Shown: positions 25,911 through 34,868, counted from the first letter of the stretch. The stretch: DNA of 40,352 nt from an uncultured Bacteroidales bacterium (GCA_949289565.1 CASEOO010000031.1:1-40352), one strand, 5' to 3'. A program made the numbers and translations. The notes: generated by a model from the letters alone, not told the origin.

Positions 25911-27164
25911 TTACTCGCGTACAGCCGCGATTCCCGGAAGCTCCTTGCCCTCGAGATATTCGAGCATGGCGCCGCCGCCGGTAGACACATAGCTGACTTT
26001 CTTCGCGTAGCCCATCTGTGTGACTGCAGCCACTGAATCACCGCCGCCAACGAGAGTGAAAGCTCCGTTCTCGGTAGCTTTTGCAAGCATCTCAGCCACC
26101 TTGTTCGTGCCTTTCGCGAATGCAGGTATCTCGAATACGCCTACAGGGCCGTTCCAGAGGATGGTCTTTGACTTCATGATGACGTCTTCCCAGGCAGCGA
26201 GAGTGCTAGGGGCGGCATCGACGCCCTCCCATCCGTCAGGAATTTCGTCATTCCTGCAGATTTTCGTATTCGCATCGTTAGAGAATGCATCTGCGATGAC
26301 AACTTCTTTTGAAAGATAAAGCTTCACACCTTTCTCCTCAGCTTTCTTCATAGTGTCGAGAGCGAGCTGCAGCTGGTCATCCTCGCAGAGAGAATTTCCG
26401 ATCTTGCCGCCCTGGGCCTTGATGAAAGTATACACCATTCCGCCGCCGATGATAAGGTTGTCCACTACATCGAACAGATGCTCGATAATCCCTATCTTCG
26501 AAGATACCTTGGCTCCTCCGATGATAGCTGTCACAGGATGCTCAGGAGTCTTGAGGACGCGGTCGATAGCCTTGATCTCGCCTTCCATGATGTAGCCGAA
26601 CATCTTGTCATTAGGGAAATACTTGGCAATAAGGGCTGTAGAAGCATGGGCGCGGTGAGCTGTGCCGAATGCGTCATTTATATAGCAGTCTGCATAGGAA
26701 GCCAGCTTCTCGACGAACTTCTTCTGGCTTTCTTTCACTGCAACCTTGGCTGCCTTCTTCTCTTCATCTGTGGCGTCTTCTGCAAGGCCTCTCGGCTTGC
26801 CTTCCTCTTCTGCATAGAAACGCAGGTTTTCAAGAACGAGAACCTCGCCTGGCTTGAGGGCGGCCACCTTGTCGTCGGCCTTCATGCAGTCTTCCGCAAA
26901 CTTCACAGGAACACCGAGAAGCTCCTCCACCCTGCCGAGAATGTGCTTGAGAGAGTATTTCTCAGTCACGCCCTTAGGACGGCCAAGGTGAGACATGATG
27001 ATAAGCGAACCGCCTTTTTCAAGAACTTTCTTCAAAGTAGGAATGGCAGCCCTGATACGGGTGTCATCAGTGATTTCGAACTTTTCATTGAGTGGAACAT
27101 TGAAATCCACCCTTACGATGGCTTTCTTGCCGGAAAAATCGTAAGTATCGATATTCTGTTGCAT
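25911..27164 (-). CDS. pgk: Phosphoglycerate kinase
   Basis: This 417-residue glycolytic enzyme transfers phosphate from 1,3-bisphosphoglycerate to ADP. Motifs seen are [61 protein letters not shown] and the nucleotide-binding GGGDSVAAV. It is about 20 residues longer than the typical bacterial enzyme, because of an insertion after [14 protein letters not shown] that is common in Bacteroidota. It is a single-gene unit with a leader of about 85 nt and its own terminator. Confidence 0.98.
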   Translation of the reverse strand: MQQNIDTYDFSGKKAIVRVDFNVPLNEKFEITDDTRIRAAIPTLKKVLEKGGSLIIMSHLGRPKGVTEKYSLKHILGRVEELLGVPVKFAEDCMKADDKVAALKPGEVLVLENLRFYAEEEGKPRGLAEDATDEEKKAAKVAVKESQKKFVEKLASYADCYINDAFGTAHRAHASTALIAKYFPNDKMFGYIMEGEIKAIDRVLKTPEHPVTAIIGGAKVSSKIGIIEHLFDVVDNLIIGGGMVYTFIKAQGGKIGNSLCEDDQLQLALDTMKKAEEKGVKLYLSKEVVIADAFSNDANTKICRNDEIPDGWEGVDAAPSTLAAWEDVIMKSKTILWNGPVGVFEIPAFAKGTNKVAEMLAKATENGAFTLVGGGDSVAAVTQMGYAKKVSYVSTGGGAMLEYLEGKELPGIAAVRE

Positions 27165-27255
27165 ATAAAAATGATTATAAGTTTAATCCTTATCAAGGCG
27201 TTGCAAAACGGAGTCCATGACTGGCCTTTTGACACACCTTTTCAATACATCTTTG

Positions 27256-27263
27256 CAAAAATA
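27256..27263 (-). promoter_or_regulatory. -7 promoter box of pgk
   Basis: TATTTTTG on the minus strand fits TAnnTTTG; an imperfect -33 (ATTG at 27282-27285) lies 18 bp upstream. The start would be near 27250. Confidence 0.6.
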
Positions 27264-27327
27264 GCAAATTTCACCGAAATACAATATTTTTAAAGAAATA
27301 GTTGCCCGGCCCGCATTAAAATTTGAG

Positions 27328-27335
27328 TATCTTTG
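27328..27335 (+). promoter_or_regulatory. -7 promoter box of the methyltransferase gene
   Basis: TATCTTTG followed by C fits TAnnTTTG and lies 23 bp before the ATG at 27359. No clear -33 element is seen. Confidence 0.65.
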
Positions 27336-27358
27336 CACCATAATCAAAGCACTGAAAG

Positions 27359-28291
27359 ATGAGAATCGAAACACCCGGAGATTTCTGGAGAGACTACGAA
27401 CTTGTAGACTCAGGCCATTTCGAAAAGCTCGAAAGGTTCGGAAAGTATTATATGTCCAGGCCAGAGCCTAAAGCTTTATGGGACAAAACTTTGTCAGAAG
27501 AAGAATGGGAAAGGGCGATCCATGTGGAATTCCGTCCGGGAGCAGGTTTCGGCAAGGCCGGGAAAGAAGACAGCGGCACATGGGACAAGCGGAAAAAGAT
27601 GGATGACCAGTGGGTGATCCGGTACAACGGGGCTGAAAAAGGGCTCGATCTGTCGCTCCGGCTGGGGCTGACTGCATTCAAGCACGTGGGAGTCTTCCCG
27701 GAACAAGCCCCCAACTGGGAATACATTTACAGAAACACATCCGAACTGGTTCGGAAGGCAGAAGCCCAAGGAAGGCAGAAGCCCAAGGTTCTCAACCTTT
27801 TCGCCTACACAGGAGCGGCTTCGCTGGCCGCCAAGGCCGCAGGAGCGGATGTCACTCATCTGGACTCTGTCCGCCAAGTGGTGACATGGGCCAGAAACAA
27901 TATGGAGCTCAGCCATCTGGACAATATAAGATGGGTGGTGGAAGACGCGCTTAAATTCGCAAGGCGAGAGGCAAAAAGGGGAAACACTTACCAGGGGATC
28001 ATTCTGGATCCGCCTGCATACGGGCATGGCCCGGACGGGGAGAAATGGAAACTGGACGAATGCCTGTACGACATCATGAAATGCGTGGCCGCGATCCTGG
28101 CGCCGGAAGACAGCTTCATGGTGCTTAACCTGTATTCGAACGGATATTCTGCCGTGCTTGGAGAAACTGTAGTGAAGCAGGCATTCGGGCTGCCGGCAGA
28201 CTGCCCCGGAATAGAATGCGGGGAACTGGTGCTGCACGACAGCTTCGGCAAGAACTTGCCTCTCAGCATTTTCGTCAGGCTCAGAAGATAG
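27359..28291 (+). CDS. Class I SAM-dependent methyltransferase (RlmI/RlmL-like, COG1092 type)
   Basis: This 310-residue protein has SAM motif I in KVLNLFAYTGAASLAAKAAG (about 142-161) and motif II in VTHLDSVRQVV. A DPPAYGHG motif (about 217-224) marks the large class of rRNA methyltransferases that includes RlmI and RlmK. It lacks the N-terminal PUA domain of RlmI. The target base is unknown. A perfect 17-bp tandem duplication at 27753-27786 falls in the linker before motif I, and the two copies are read in different frames (KAEAQ, then GRQKPK). The frame is intact on both sides. Confidence 0.87.
   Translation: MRIETPGDFWRDYELVDSGHFEKLERFGKYYMSRPEPKALWDKTLSEEEWERAIHVEFRPGAGFGKAGKEDSGTWDKRKKMDDQWVIRYNGAEKGLDLSLRLGLTAFKHVGVFPEQAPNWEYIYRNTSELVRKAEAQGRQKPKVLNLFAYTGAASLAAKAAGADVTHLDSVRQVVTWARNNMELSHLDNIRWVVEDALKFARREAKRGNTYQGIILDPPAYGHGPDGEKWKLDECLYDIMKCVAAILAPEDSFMVLNLYSNGYSAVLGETVVKQAFGLPADCPGIECGELVLHDSFGKNLPLSIFVRLRR
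27753..27786 (+). repeat. 17-bp perfect tandem duplication inside a gene
   Basis: GGAAGGCAGAAGCCCAA occurs twice in direct succession (27753-27769, 27770-27786). Because 17 is not a multiple of 3, the two copies are translated in different frames. Confidence 0.95.
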
Positions 28292-28324
28292 AAGCGCCCG
28301 CGCAGTCTTTCGCAGAAAGACGTC

Positions 28325-28360
28325 AGAGAGGGTGGTCCGGAATTTCGGGCCACCCTCTCT
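28325..28360. terminator. GC-rich hairpin, possible terminator
   Basis: AGAGAGGGTGG and CCACCCTCTCT form an 11-bp stem extended by TCCG/CGGG around a short loop. No T-run follows on either strand, so termination is possible but not certain. It lies between the methyltransferase stop and the 3' end of the convergent tRNA-Ala gene. Confidence 0.5.
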
Positions 28361-28365
28361 GATCG

Positions 28366-28439
<74 letters not shown>

Positions 28440-28446
28440 AAACATT

Positions 28447-28474
28447 GCACCGGATCAAATCCGGTGCAAATATA
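28447..28474 (-). promoter_or_regulatory. tRNA-Ala promoter and start-site hairpin
   Basis: TATATTTG (28467-28474) fits the -7 box, with an imperfect -33 ATTG 20 bp further upstream inside the DUF2723 coding end. Directly after it, GCACCGGAT / ATCCGGTGC (28447-28467) forms a perfect 9-bp hairpin with a 3-nt loop. The hairpin may be a pre-tRNA 5' structure or a T-less terminator of the upstream gene. Confidence 0.55.
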
Positions 28475-28480
28475 AATCAA

Positions 28481-31400
28481 TTATTTTATATTTCCAATCT
28501 CGGCAGACAATTCGCCTGTCGGGTCTATAAGATTAGTGATCCTGGCGCTCAATTCATCCGCAAGGTCGTTGTCGCCTCCGGCGGCATAAACATACTGCAG
28601 ATTCTGGAGATAAGTGAAGACACTGTCGAAATCGCTCTCTCTGTAATTGTAGAACGACAGGAAGAAATCGGCGGACTCCATCAGCTCGTCAGCGAAACGG
28701 CCGGCTATCTCGCGGGCCTTTTCCGGCTGGCCAAGATCATAATACATAGAGATGATGCGCAGCACCATATATTCATTGCTGAAGCCAAGATATGTCATGT
28801 CCAGAGGGAAATTGTATTCAGGCACATTTTCCATGCACATGTCCAGCATCTCGAGAGCGCGGTCATCCTGCCCTTCCTGCATCAGCTTTTCAGCTGCATT
28901 CATGAAAAGATTCCTCTGCGACATCACTCCGCAGAAAGTATACAGGTTCTGGTAGTCCACGAAGTAGTCGTCGCGCTTCAATGCATCCCAGGAGAAGACG
29001 TTCTTCATCTTCCAGTACAGGTCTTCAGTGTCTGTAAGCCCCACCTGAGAGCTGCTCATCGGGCCTTTAATAGGGACGAGCTTATATGAGAAGCCTTCAT
29101 ACATGAGATAGCTCTTCTGGCCTATATCCAGATCGCCGCCCATCGAAAGCATGTTGATCGGCCTGTCCCATTCGTAATTCGAGAGCAGGTCGAGAAGGAA
29201 AAGCTCAGGCTTGGTAATGAAGGTCTTGCTCTGAGGCATCTCCAGGACTATCTCGTCAGGTATCTGGTCTGCGTATTTCTCATCGAGGATACCATATTTG
29301 ATCACATTCTCCTTGTTCACAGGAACGCTGATTTTGCGCGACATGATATAGTCGACAAGCTTCCCGCTCGTAAGCTCCACCTTTGCACGCGGATGCTTGA
29401 ACACGCGCATCACGTCATCAATGGATATCACGGTGTCGCGAACGTCATAGATGAACACAAGTTCATTTGTGCCGTATAGATACTGGTCCATGCCCACGGA
29501 CAGAGGCAGCGGGGCGGACTCGTTGCAGGCATATTTCATCTGGTCTATGTGCCAGTCTGTCCCCAGCAGGGAAGTGTTGCATATCCTCACATCTGTACGT
29601 ACATTTTCCACTTCCTGAACATACCAGAGAGGGAATGTGTCATTGTCTCCGTGCGTAATCAGGATGCCGTTTTCACCGACAGAGTTCAGATAGTTCCTGG
29701 CCAGCTCCACGGCAGTGTACCTGTGGCTTCTGTTGTGGTCGTCCCAGTTCTGCTGCGCCATGAGGGCAGGCACGCCGAGACACACCAGAGAGACAGCAGA
29801 AGCCGCGGCGATGCGCGCCGGCCGCGAGCCGCCATTGCCGGTCTTGCCGGCAATCATATCCTCTAAGAGAGAATATATCGCCAGCACCGCCAGCCCTATC
29901 CATATCGAAAAGGCATAGAATGAACCGGCATAAGCATAGTCCCTCTCGCGCACCTGAAGTGGAGGCTGGTTCAGATAGATCACGATAGCGATTCCTGTCA
30001 TGAAAAACAGGAGGAAGGTAAGCCACGTCCCCCTCTTGTCCCTGGCGAACTGGAAAAAAAGCCCTATCAGACCGAGCAGAAGAGGAAGCATATAGTAATG
30101 GTTCTTGCCCTTGTTGTTCTTCAGATAGTCAGGAGCCCCGTCCTGGTCGCCGAGACGCGCCTTGTCGATAAAGCCGATGCCGCTCTCCCAGTTGCCTGCG
30201 AAAAGCTCGCCCGGAGACGGGCTGTGTATATCGTTCTGACGGCCTGCGAAATTCCACATGAAATATCTCCAGTACATCCAGTTCAGCTGGTAGTCCAGGA
30301 AGAAATAGATATTCGTTCCGAAACCAGGCTTCAGGTGTTCCGAGCCGGCCACTGGCTTGCCTTTCCCGTTCATGTATGATTCGTAAAAGTCTATGTAGCG
30401 CTGGTCGCCTCCTGCCCACATGCGAGGGAAAAGCATCTTTCCTTCAGCAGGATATTTCAATTCTCCGGGACCGTCAGCATGCACATACTTGCCGTCCAGA
30501 GGGGCCCAGTATTTCGGAGTGACGACTTCATATGGAGCATCAAAGTACTGGCCATATATAATAGGGTTCGAGCCATACTGCTCACGGCCCAGGTAGCGGA
30601 TCAGAGTGAAAGGATTGTCCGGCTGATACTCATTCGTCGGAGTCTTGGCCGCCGACCTGATGATGACCACCGAAAAAACCGAGAAACCGATGACTATCAC
30701 CGTGAAGCACAGCAGAAGGGTGTTGGCGGTCACAGCCTTGCGCTTCATCGTCCAGAACAGCCCCCAGAAACATGCCGCCAGAAGCGCCAGCATGAAGAAG
30801 GCCGCGCCAGTGTTGAACGGCAGCCCGAGCACATTCACGAAAAACAGGTCTGTATATGCCGCCAGCTTGGGAAGATATGGTATGATGCCGAAAAGTATGA
30901 CAGCCAGAATAATAGCAGAAACAGCGAATATCTTCACATACTCCCAGAACGAATAATGTCCGTCCTCGCGCTTTCTGTAATAAAACATGAAAACCAAGGC
31001 AGGTATGGTGAGCAGGTTCAGCAGATGCACGCCTATCGAAAGCCCCATCAGAAACGAAATGAGCACTATCCACCTGTTCGCATAAGGAGTGTCAGCCTGC
31101 TCGTACCACTTAGTCATCGCCCAGAAAACCATCGCAGTGAACAGCGAAGACATCGCATACACCTCGCCTTCTACGGCCGAGAACCAGAATGTGTCGGAAA
31201 AGCAATATGCCAGAGCGCCGACTATTCCGGAGCCATAAATGGCAATGGCGCGAGGCGCTGAATATTTTCCATCCTCGTCCGGCTTAACCGCCCTCTTGGC
31301 CAGGAAGACTATAGTCAGGTAAAGGAAAAATATTGTCAGCGCAGAGCACAATGCACTCATAACATTCACTGCCACGGCCGCGTGCATATTGTCAGTGAAC

Positions 31401-31603
31401 ATGGTGAAAAACCTGGCAATCAGCTGGAAAACAGGGTTTCCTGGCGGATGTCCCACTTCCAGTTTATATGATGACGCGATGAATTCCCCGCAATCCCAGA
31501 ATGACGCAGTGGGCTCTATCGTCAACAGATATGTCACTGCCGACACCACAAGAACGAAGACTGCTGAAATCCTGTTCCAAAATGTAAATTTTCTATTATC
31601 CAT
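28481..31603 (-). CDS. DUF2723 membrane protein (putative GT-C-type glycosyltransferase)
   Basis: This protein of about 1040 residues has an N-terminal DUF2723 domain with the signature PTASFWDCGEFIASSYKLEVGHPPGNP near residue 30. About 12 transmembrane helices are spread over residues 10-620, and the C-terminal half (about 630-1040) is soluble and includes helical, TPR-like repeats near the end. The family is distantly related to protein O-mannosyltransferases and is almost confined to Bacteroidota. An O-glycosylation role is inferred, not shown. The acidic DCGE resembles the catalytic Asp loop of GT-C enzymes. The start is ATG 31603; a TTG two codons upstream is less likely. Confidence 0.9.
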   Translation of the reverse strand: MDNRKFTFWNRISAVFVLVVSAVTYLLTIEPTASFWDCGEFIASSYKLEVGHPPGNPVFQLIARFFTMFTDNMHAAVAVNVMSALCSALTIFFLYLTIVFLAKRAVKPDEDGKYSAPRAIAIYGSGIVGALAYCFSDTFWFSAVEGEVYAMSSLFTAMVFWAMTKWYEQADTPYANRWIVLISFLMGLSIGVHLLNLLTIPALVFMFYYRKREDGHYSFWEYVKIFAVSAIILAVILFGIIPYLPKLAAYTDLFFVNVLGLPFNTGAAFFMLALLAACFWGLFWTMKRKAVTANTLLLCFTVIVIGFSVFSVVIIRSAAKTPTNEYQPDNPFTLIRYLGREQYGSNPIIYGQYFDAPYEVVTPKYWAPLDGKYVHADGPGELKYPAEGKMLFPRMWAGGDQRYIDFYESYMNGKGKPVAGSEHLKPGFGTNIYFFLDYQLNWMYWRYFMWNFAGRQNDIHSPSPGELFAGNWESGIGFIDKARLGDQDGAPDYLKNNKGKNHYYMLPLLLGLIGLFFQFARDKRGTWLTFLLFFMTGIAIVIYLNQPPLQVRERDYAYAGSFYAFSIWIGLAVLAIYSLLEDMIAGKTGNGGSRPARIAAASAVSLVCLGVPALMAQQNWDDHNRSHRYTAVELARNYLNSVGENGILITHGDNDTFPLWYVQEVENVRTDVRICNTSLLGTDWHIDQMKYACNESAPLPLSVGMDQYLYGTNELVFIYDVRDTVISIDDVMRVFKHPRAKVELTSGKLVDYIMSRKISVPVNKENVIKYGILDEKYADQIPDEIVLEMPQSKTFITKPELFLLDLLSNYEWDRPINMLSMGGDLDIGQKSYLMYEGFSYKLVPIKGPMSSSQVGLTDTEDLYWKMKNVFSWDALKRDDYFVDYQNLYTFCGVMSQRNLFMNAAEKLMQEGQDDRALEMLDMCMENVPEYNFPLDMTYLGFSNEYMVLRIISMYYDLGQPEKAREIAGRFADELMESADFFLSFYNYRESDFDSVFTYLQNLQYVYAAGGDNDLADELSARITNLIDPTGELSAEIGNIK

Positions 31604-31636
31604 CTTCAATTAACGTATCTTTTCCGTTCAAATGGG

Positions 31637-31644
31637 CAAAGATA
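31637..31644 (-). promoter_or_regulatory. -7 promoter box of the DUF2723 gene
   Basis: TATCTTTG followed by C on the minus strand; the start is predicted near 31632, with a 29-nt leader. Confidence 0.65.
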
Positions 31645-31657
31645 CGAATTGTTTCCT

Positions 31658-31665
31658 TATTTTTG
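31658..31665 (+). promoter_or_regulatory. -7 promoter box of the SUI1-hemD-rnpA run
   Basis: TATTTTTG followed by C on the plus strand, divergent from the DUF2723 promoter 13 bp away. The start is predicted near 31670, 32 nt before the ATG at 31702. Confidence 0.65.
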
Positions 31666-31701
31666 CAGAAAATAGCGCAAAGGACATAATTTCCATCACA
31701 C

Positions 31702-32046
31702 ATGGCAGACAACGACTGGAAAAAAAGACTTGGGGTGGTCTATTCGACCAATCCTGATTTCAAATATGAAGTAGAAGCAGAAGAAACAGCGGAAACGCTC
31801 GAGCCTTCCAGACAGAAACTCATCGTATCACTGGACCGGAGGAACAGAGGCGGGAAGCAAGTCACCCTGGTAAGCGGCTTCATAGGGAAAGCCGAAGACC
31901 TGGCCGAACTGGGAAGAACCCTGAAAGTCAAATGCGGAGTGGGAGGAAGCGCAAAGGACGGGGAAATAACTATCCAGGGCGACTTCAGAGACAGAGTCAC
32001 CGCGCTTCTCCAGGAAATGGGATATAAAGCCAAAAGAGGGAACTGA
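31702..32046 (+). CDS. SUI1/YciH-family translation factor
   Basis: This 114-residue protein has an eIF1/SUI1 fold in its C-terminal 75 residues: LIVSLDRRNRGGKQVTLVSGF, LGRTLKVKCGVGGSAKDGEI and IQGDFRDRV are the canonical strands and loop. The N-terminal 35 residues are acidic and probably flexible. Bacterial YciH is thought to bind 30S subunits and discourage aberrant initiation. It is first in a run leading to DUF4271, hemD, rnpA and yidD. Confidence 0.93.
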   Translation: MADNDWKKRLGVVYSTNPDFKYEVEAEETAETLEPSRQKLIVSLDRRNRGGKQVTLVSGFIGKAEDLAELGRTLKVKCGVGGSAKDGEITIQGDFRDRVTALLQEMGYKAKRGN

Positions 32047-32048
32047 AC

Positions 32049-32672
32049 ATGAATCCTGTCGAGATATTGGCCGCCGTCTGTGTCATCACAGGGATTCTGC
32101 TTCTGAGGCACATTGCAGACATATTGCCTTCCCTGGCCGGCTGCCTGCTCAGGTGGAAAGAATGCATAAACCTGGAAAACAGTGTGAAACTGTCGCATGA
32201 CAGGAATATTTTCGCGGCATGGCTGACAGTTCCTTTCTGCCTGGCCATATCCGGAAGCCGCCTGTACAATCCGTCGTTTCTGGACGGAATAACAGGACTG
32301 GCATATTCAGGGTGCATATTTGCCGTTTTCGCATGTTACCTGGCGGCCAGAACAATTCCTTTCATCGTCTGCAGAGCGCCGAGGGGAGGCGAAAAGATGT
32401 TCAATTCTGCCAGAAAGATGTCCTGGAGCTTCTTCTGCATCCTGGCCACAGCCGTATTGATATCAGCAGGAATATGTTCTTTTTCAGATATTTCCGCAGA
32501 AATCACCAAAAAAGTGGAATTATACGCAATTGGCGCAGCATATCTGATTTCAATTTTCAGAAAATATCAAATTTTCCACAACTCTTGCTCATTTTTAACG
32601 TCAATTTTGTATCTTTGCGGCCTGGAAATTTTGCCGACAGCAATTCTTATACTTTCGGCAGTATTTTTATGA
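32049..32672 (+). CDS. DUF4271 membrane protein
   Basis: This 207-residue integral membrane protein has about six hydrophobic segments (about 5-33, 55-68, 83-100, 124-145, 158-170, 182-207). Its position directly ahead of hemD in a Bacteroidota genome, with only 1 bp between the genes, is the usual setting of DUF4271 proteins. No function is known and no catalytic motif is visible. Confidence 0.78.
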   Translation: MNPVEILAAVCVITGILLLRHIADILPSLAGCLLRWKECINLENSVKLSHDRNIFAAWLTVPFCLAISGSRLYNPSFLDGITGLAYSGCIFAVFACYLAARTIPFIVCRAPRGGEKMFNSARKMSWSFFCILATAVLISAGICSFSDISAEITKKVELYAIGAAYLISIFRKYQIFHNSCSFLTSILYLCGLEILPTAILILSAVFL

Positions 32673-32673
32673 T

Positions 32674-33414
32674 ATGACTGTACGGAACATTCTTATTTCA
32701 CAGCAGCCGCCAAAAGCGAACTCTCCATATTCGGAAATCACTGCGAAATATGGGGTCAATTTTGATTTCGTTCCATTCTTTGCCATAGAGCCGCTCTCTT
32801 CGAGGGAATTCAGAGGCCAGAGAGTGAACATTCTGGATTACAGCGCGATAGTCTTTTCTGCACGCTCCACCATCGATGCATTCTTTCACCTCTGCAACGA
32901 GCTGAGAGTCAAGATTCCGGAGACTATGAAATATTTCTGCACCACAGAAGCCGTAGCGATGTATCTCCAGAAACATATAGTATACCGGAAAAGGAAGATT
33001 TTCTTCGGAGACGGCACACCGGCATCCCTGATTTCCATCATAGGCACGAAGCACAAAGGAGAAAAATTCCTGATAGCCACTTCCGACTCCACGAACAACG
33101 ACATCACCAGGATATTCGAACAGAACGGGATGGATTTCAAGAGCGCGATATTCGTGAAGTCCGTGTCTTGCGACCTTAAAGCTGTGACTCCGTCGAAATA
33201 CGACATGATAGTCCTGTACAACCCGTCAGATGTGAAGTCGCTTTTCGAGAACTTCCCGGATTTCAAGCAGGAGGGCATACGGTTTGTCTCATACGGGAAA
33301 TCCGTCGTCAAGGCTATGTCAGACGCAGGTCTCGACATAGAGATATCCGCACCTACGTCAGCTGCCCCGTCCGTGGCCAAAGCCATCGAGCTGTATCTGG
33401 AAAAGAGCAAATAG
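32674..33414 (+). CDS. hemD: Uroporphyrinogen-III synthase
   Basis: This 246-residue enzyme closes hydroxymethylbilane into uroporphyrinogen III in tetrapyrrole synthesis. The family diverges strongly; visible support is the two-domain layout, the N-terminal ILISQQPP start, SAIVFSARSTIDAFF, GDGTPASLI and the C-terminal YDMIVLYNPSDVKSLFENFP followed by VSYGKSVVKAMSDAGL. Its place between DUF4271 and rnpA is the conserved Bacteroidota arrangement. Its TAG stop is followed immediately by the rnpA ATG. Confidence 0.9.
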   Translation: MTVRNILISQQPPKANSPYSEITAKYGVNFDFVPFFAIEPLSSREFRGQRVNILDYSAIVFSARSTIDAFFHLCNELRVKIPETMKYFCTTEAVAMYLQKHIVYRKRKIFFGDGTPASLISIIGTKHKGEKFLIATSDSTNNDITRIFEQNGMDFKSAIFVKSVSCDLKAVTPSKYDMIVLYNPSDVKSLFENFPDFKQEGIRFVSYGKSVVKAMSDAGLDIEISAPTSAAPSVAKAIELYLEKSK

Positions 33415-33795
33415 ATGGGTGATCCTGCTCAGCGCCGCACATTGTCCAAGGAGGAGAGGCTGCACGGCCAGAAAGACATTGCCAGGCTTCTCTCCGAAGG
33501 CAAGTTCCGTTCATGCCGCAGGTTCAGATATTGCTTTTTGCCGGATAATGGACTGCCATACAGCAGAATAATGATTTCAGTGTCCAAGAAGTTCTTCAAG
33601 AGAGCCGTCAAACGGAATCTGCTGAAACGGCGCATCAGGGAAAGCTGGCGTCTGCAAAAGCATCTCATCCAGAAGGAAAGCGGGACAGATATTCTATTCA
33701 TATACAACAGCAAGGAAATATGCGGCAGTGACGAGATATTCGCCACTGTAGGACAGATAATAATGGATACGGCCAATGAAAAGAGGAAGGACTGA
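33415..33795 (+). CDS. rnpA: Ribonuclease P protein component
   Basis: This 126-residue basic protein assists the RNase P RNA in tRNA 5' maturation. It shows [20 protein letters not shown], the [29 protein letters not shown] segment (the RNR-type basic motif) and GTDILFIYN. It overlaps yidD by 20 nt. The RNase P RNA itself is not in the window. Confidence 0.95.
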   Translation: MGDPAQRRTLSKEERLHGQKDIARLLSEGKFRSCRRFRYCFLPDNGLPYSRIMISVSKKFFKRAVKRNLLKRRIRESWRLQKHLIQKESGTDILFIYNSKEICGSDEIFATVGQIIMDTANEKRKD

Positions 33796-34024
33796 GGAAA
33801 TATTGAAGAAAATAGCGATTTCTCCGTTCGTGTTCCTGATTCTTTTTTACAGGAAGTGCATATCTCCTTTCACGCCGCCTGCGTGCAGGTTCACTCCGAC
33901 ATGTTCAGAATATGCTTTGGAAGCTTTCAGAAAGCACGGGCCTTTCAAGGGGCTGTATCTGACGGTACGGAGGATTCTGCGCTGCCATCCATGGGGAGGG
34001 AGCGGCTATGACCCGGTGCCGTAA
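33776..34024 (+). CDS. yidD: Membrane protein insertion efficiency factor YidD
   Basis: This 82-residue protein has an amphipathic/hydrophobic start ([19 protein letters not shown]), the cysteine motif [15 protein letters not shown] and the closing [12 protein letters not shown]. YidD helps YidC insert membrane proteins, and pairing with rnpA is widespread. The last four codons and stop form a 12-bp perfect hairpin with the sequence just after the gene; the TAA is its loop. Confidence 0.96.
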   Translation: MKRGRTEEILKKIAISPFVFLILFYRKCISPFTPPACRFTPTCSEYALEAFRKHGPFKGLYLTVRRILRCHPWGGSGYDPVP

Positions 34025-34145
34025 CGGCACCGGGTCAGGAGACCCATCCTAACCCCCTGCTCCCCCTGATAGGGGGATCTCGCTCCTTCCAGTCGCGGCC
34101 TGCTTCGCGGCTTGTGAATATACGAGACTACGGCACCGGGCCAGG
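34010..34145. repeat. Hairpin at the yidD stop and a 106-bp spaced direct repeat
   Basis: GACCCGGTGCCG (34010-34021), TAA, CGGCACCGGGTC (34025-34036) is a perfect 12-bp inverted repeat with the stop codon as loop. A 15-bp copy of the right arm, CGGCACCGGGCCAGG, recurs at 34131-34145 (one mismatch with 34025-34039). The 91 bp between the copies contains the dispersed GC-rich repeat. This intergenic stretch (34025-34169) has no ORF and no clear terminator T-run. Confidence 0.9.
34041..34079 (-). repeat. Dispersed GC-rich repeat, copy A
   Basis: Read on the minus strand, this 39-bp segment aligns with 40230-40267 at about 33 of 39 columns. Both share GATCCCC at one end, GCAGGGGGTT and GGATGGGTC at the other, and a short CCCC(C)T-NNN-AGGGG(G) hairpin inside. 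Confidence 0.85.
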
Positions 34146-34169
34146 TGATTCATTATAATTTTATATACT

Positions 34170-34868
34170 ATGCCGAAGAAAGAAAATGTCCGGAAGATGT
34201 TCGACAACATCGCAGGAAACTATGACAAGCTGAATCATATATTATCCATGGACATAGACAAGTCATGGAGAAGAAAGGCAGTCAAAGAGATTGTCAGCGG
34301 AAATCCGCTGACAATACTGGACGTGGCCTGCGGCACAGGAGACTTCGCCATAGCCATTGCCCGGGGCTCAGCACCGGGCACCCAGATAGAAGGCATAGAC
34401 ATTTCCGAAGGCATGCTGAAAGTAGGACGGGAGAAAGTGGCTGATGCCGGAATAGAAAACAGAATCAGGCTGAAATACGGAGACTGCGAATGCCTGGACT
34501 ATCCGGAAAACAGTTTCGACCGTGTGTCAGCGGCATTCGGAGTGCGGAATTTCGAGCACCTGGGAAAGGGGCTGTCCGAGATGGGAAGAGTTCTGAAACC
34601 AGGAGGCAAGCTGGTGATACTGGAGCTTTCCGTTCCAGGCAATCCCCTGCTCCGCTTCCTCTACAAGCTGTATTTCCTGCACATTCTGCCGGCCATAGGG
34701 GGGATGGTGTCAGGAGACAAGGCGGCATACAAATACCTGCCAGCGTCTGTCCTGAAATTCCCGCGGCCGGATGAAGTATGCCGGATGATACTTTCAGCAG
34801 GCTTCTCCTCTGCGCAAAGCAGATCCCTGACTTTCGGCATCTGCAGAATGTTTATAGGCACGAAATAG
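34170..34868 (+). CDS. menG: Demethylmenaquinone methyltransferase (UbiE/MenG)
   Basis: This 232-residue SAM methyltransferase makes the last step of menaquinone synthesis. UbiE signatures are FDNIAGNYDKLNHILSMDID near residue 11, SAM motif I ILDVACGTGDFAIA, IDISEGML and the family-specific DRVSAAFGVRNFEHL. It is tail to tail with menA. Preceding DNA lacks an obvious TAnnTTTG box, so it may be read from the upstream run. Confidence 0.95.
   Translation: MPKKENVRKMFDNIAGNYDKLNHILSMDIDKSWRRKAVKEIVSGNPLTILDVACGTGDFAIAIARGSAPGTQIEGIDISEGMLKVGREKVADAGIENRIRLKYGDCECLDYPENSFDRVSAAFGVRNFEHLGKGLSEMGRVLKPGGKLVILELSVPGNPLLRFLYKLYFLHILPAIGGMVSGDKAAYKYLPASVLKFPRPDEVCRMILSAGFSSAQSRSLTFGICRMFIGTK

Noticed and set aside
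27183..27218. Short ORF MDSVLQRLDKD in the pgk leader, considered as a regulatory leader peptide
   Set aside because: It has no run of a regulatory amino acid, no following terminator/antiterminator pair, and no sign of conservation can be judged here.
30479..31261. 260-codon open frame on the plus strand
   Set aside because: It is antisense to the well supported DUF2723 gene, rich in His, Arg and Gln, with no recognisable domain, and arises from the codon bias of the real gene.
34025..34145. Insertion sequence between yidD and menG
   Set aside because: The direct repeats are imperfect and enclose under 100 bp with no transposase or long terminal inverted repeats; at most a small non-autonomous element.
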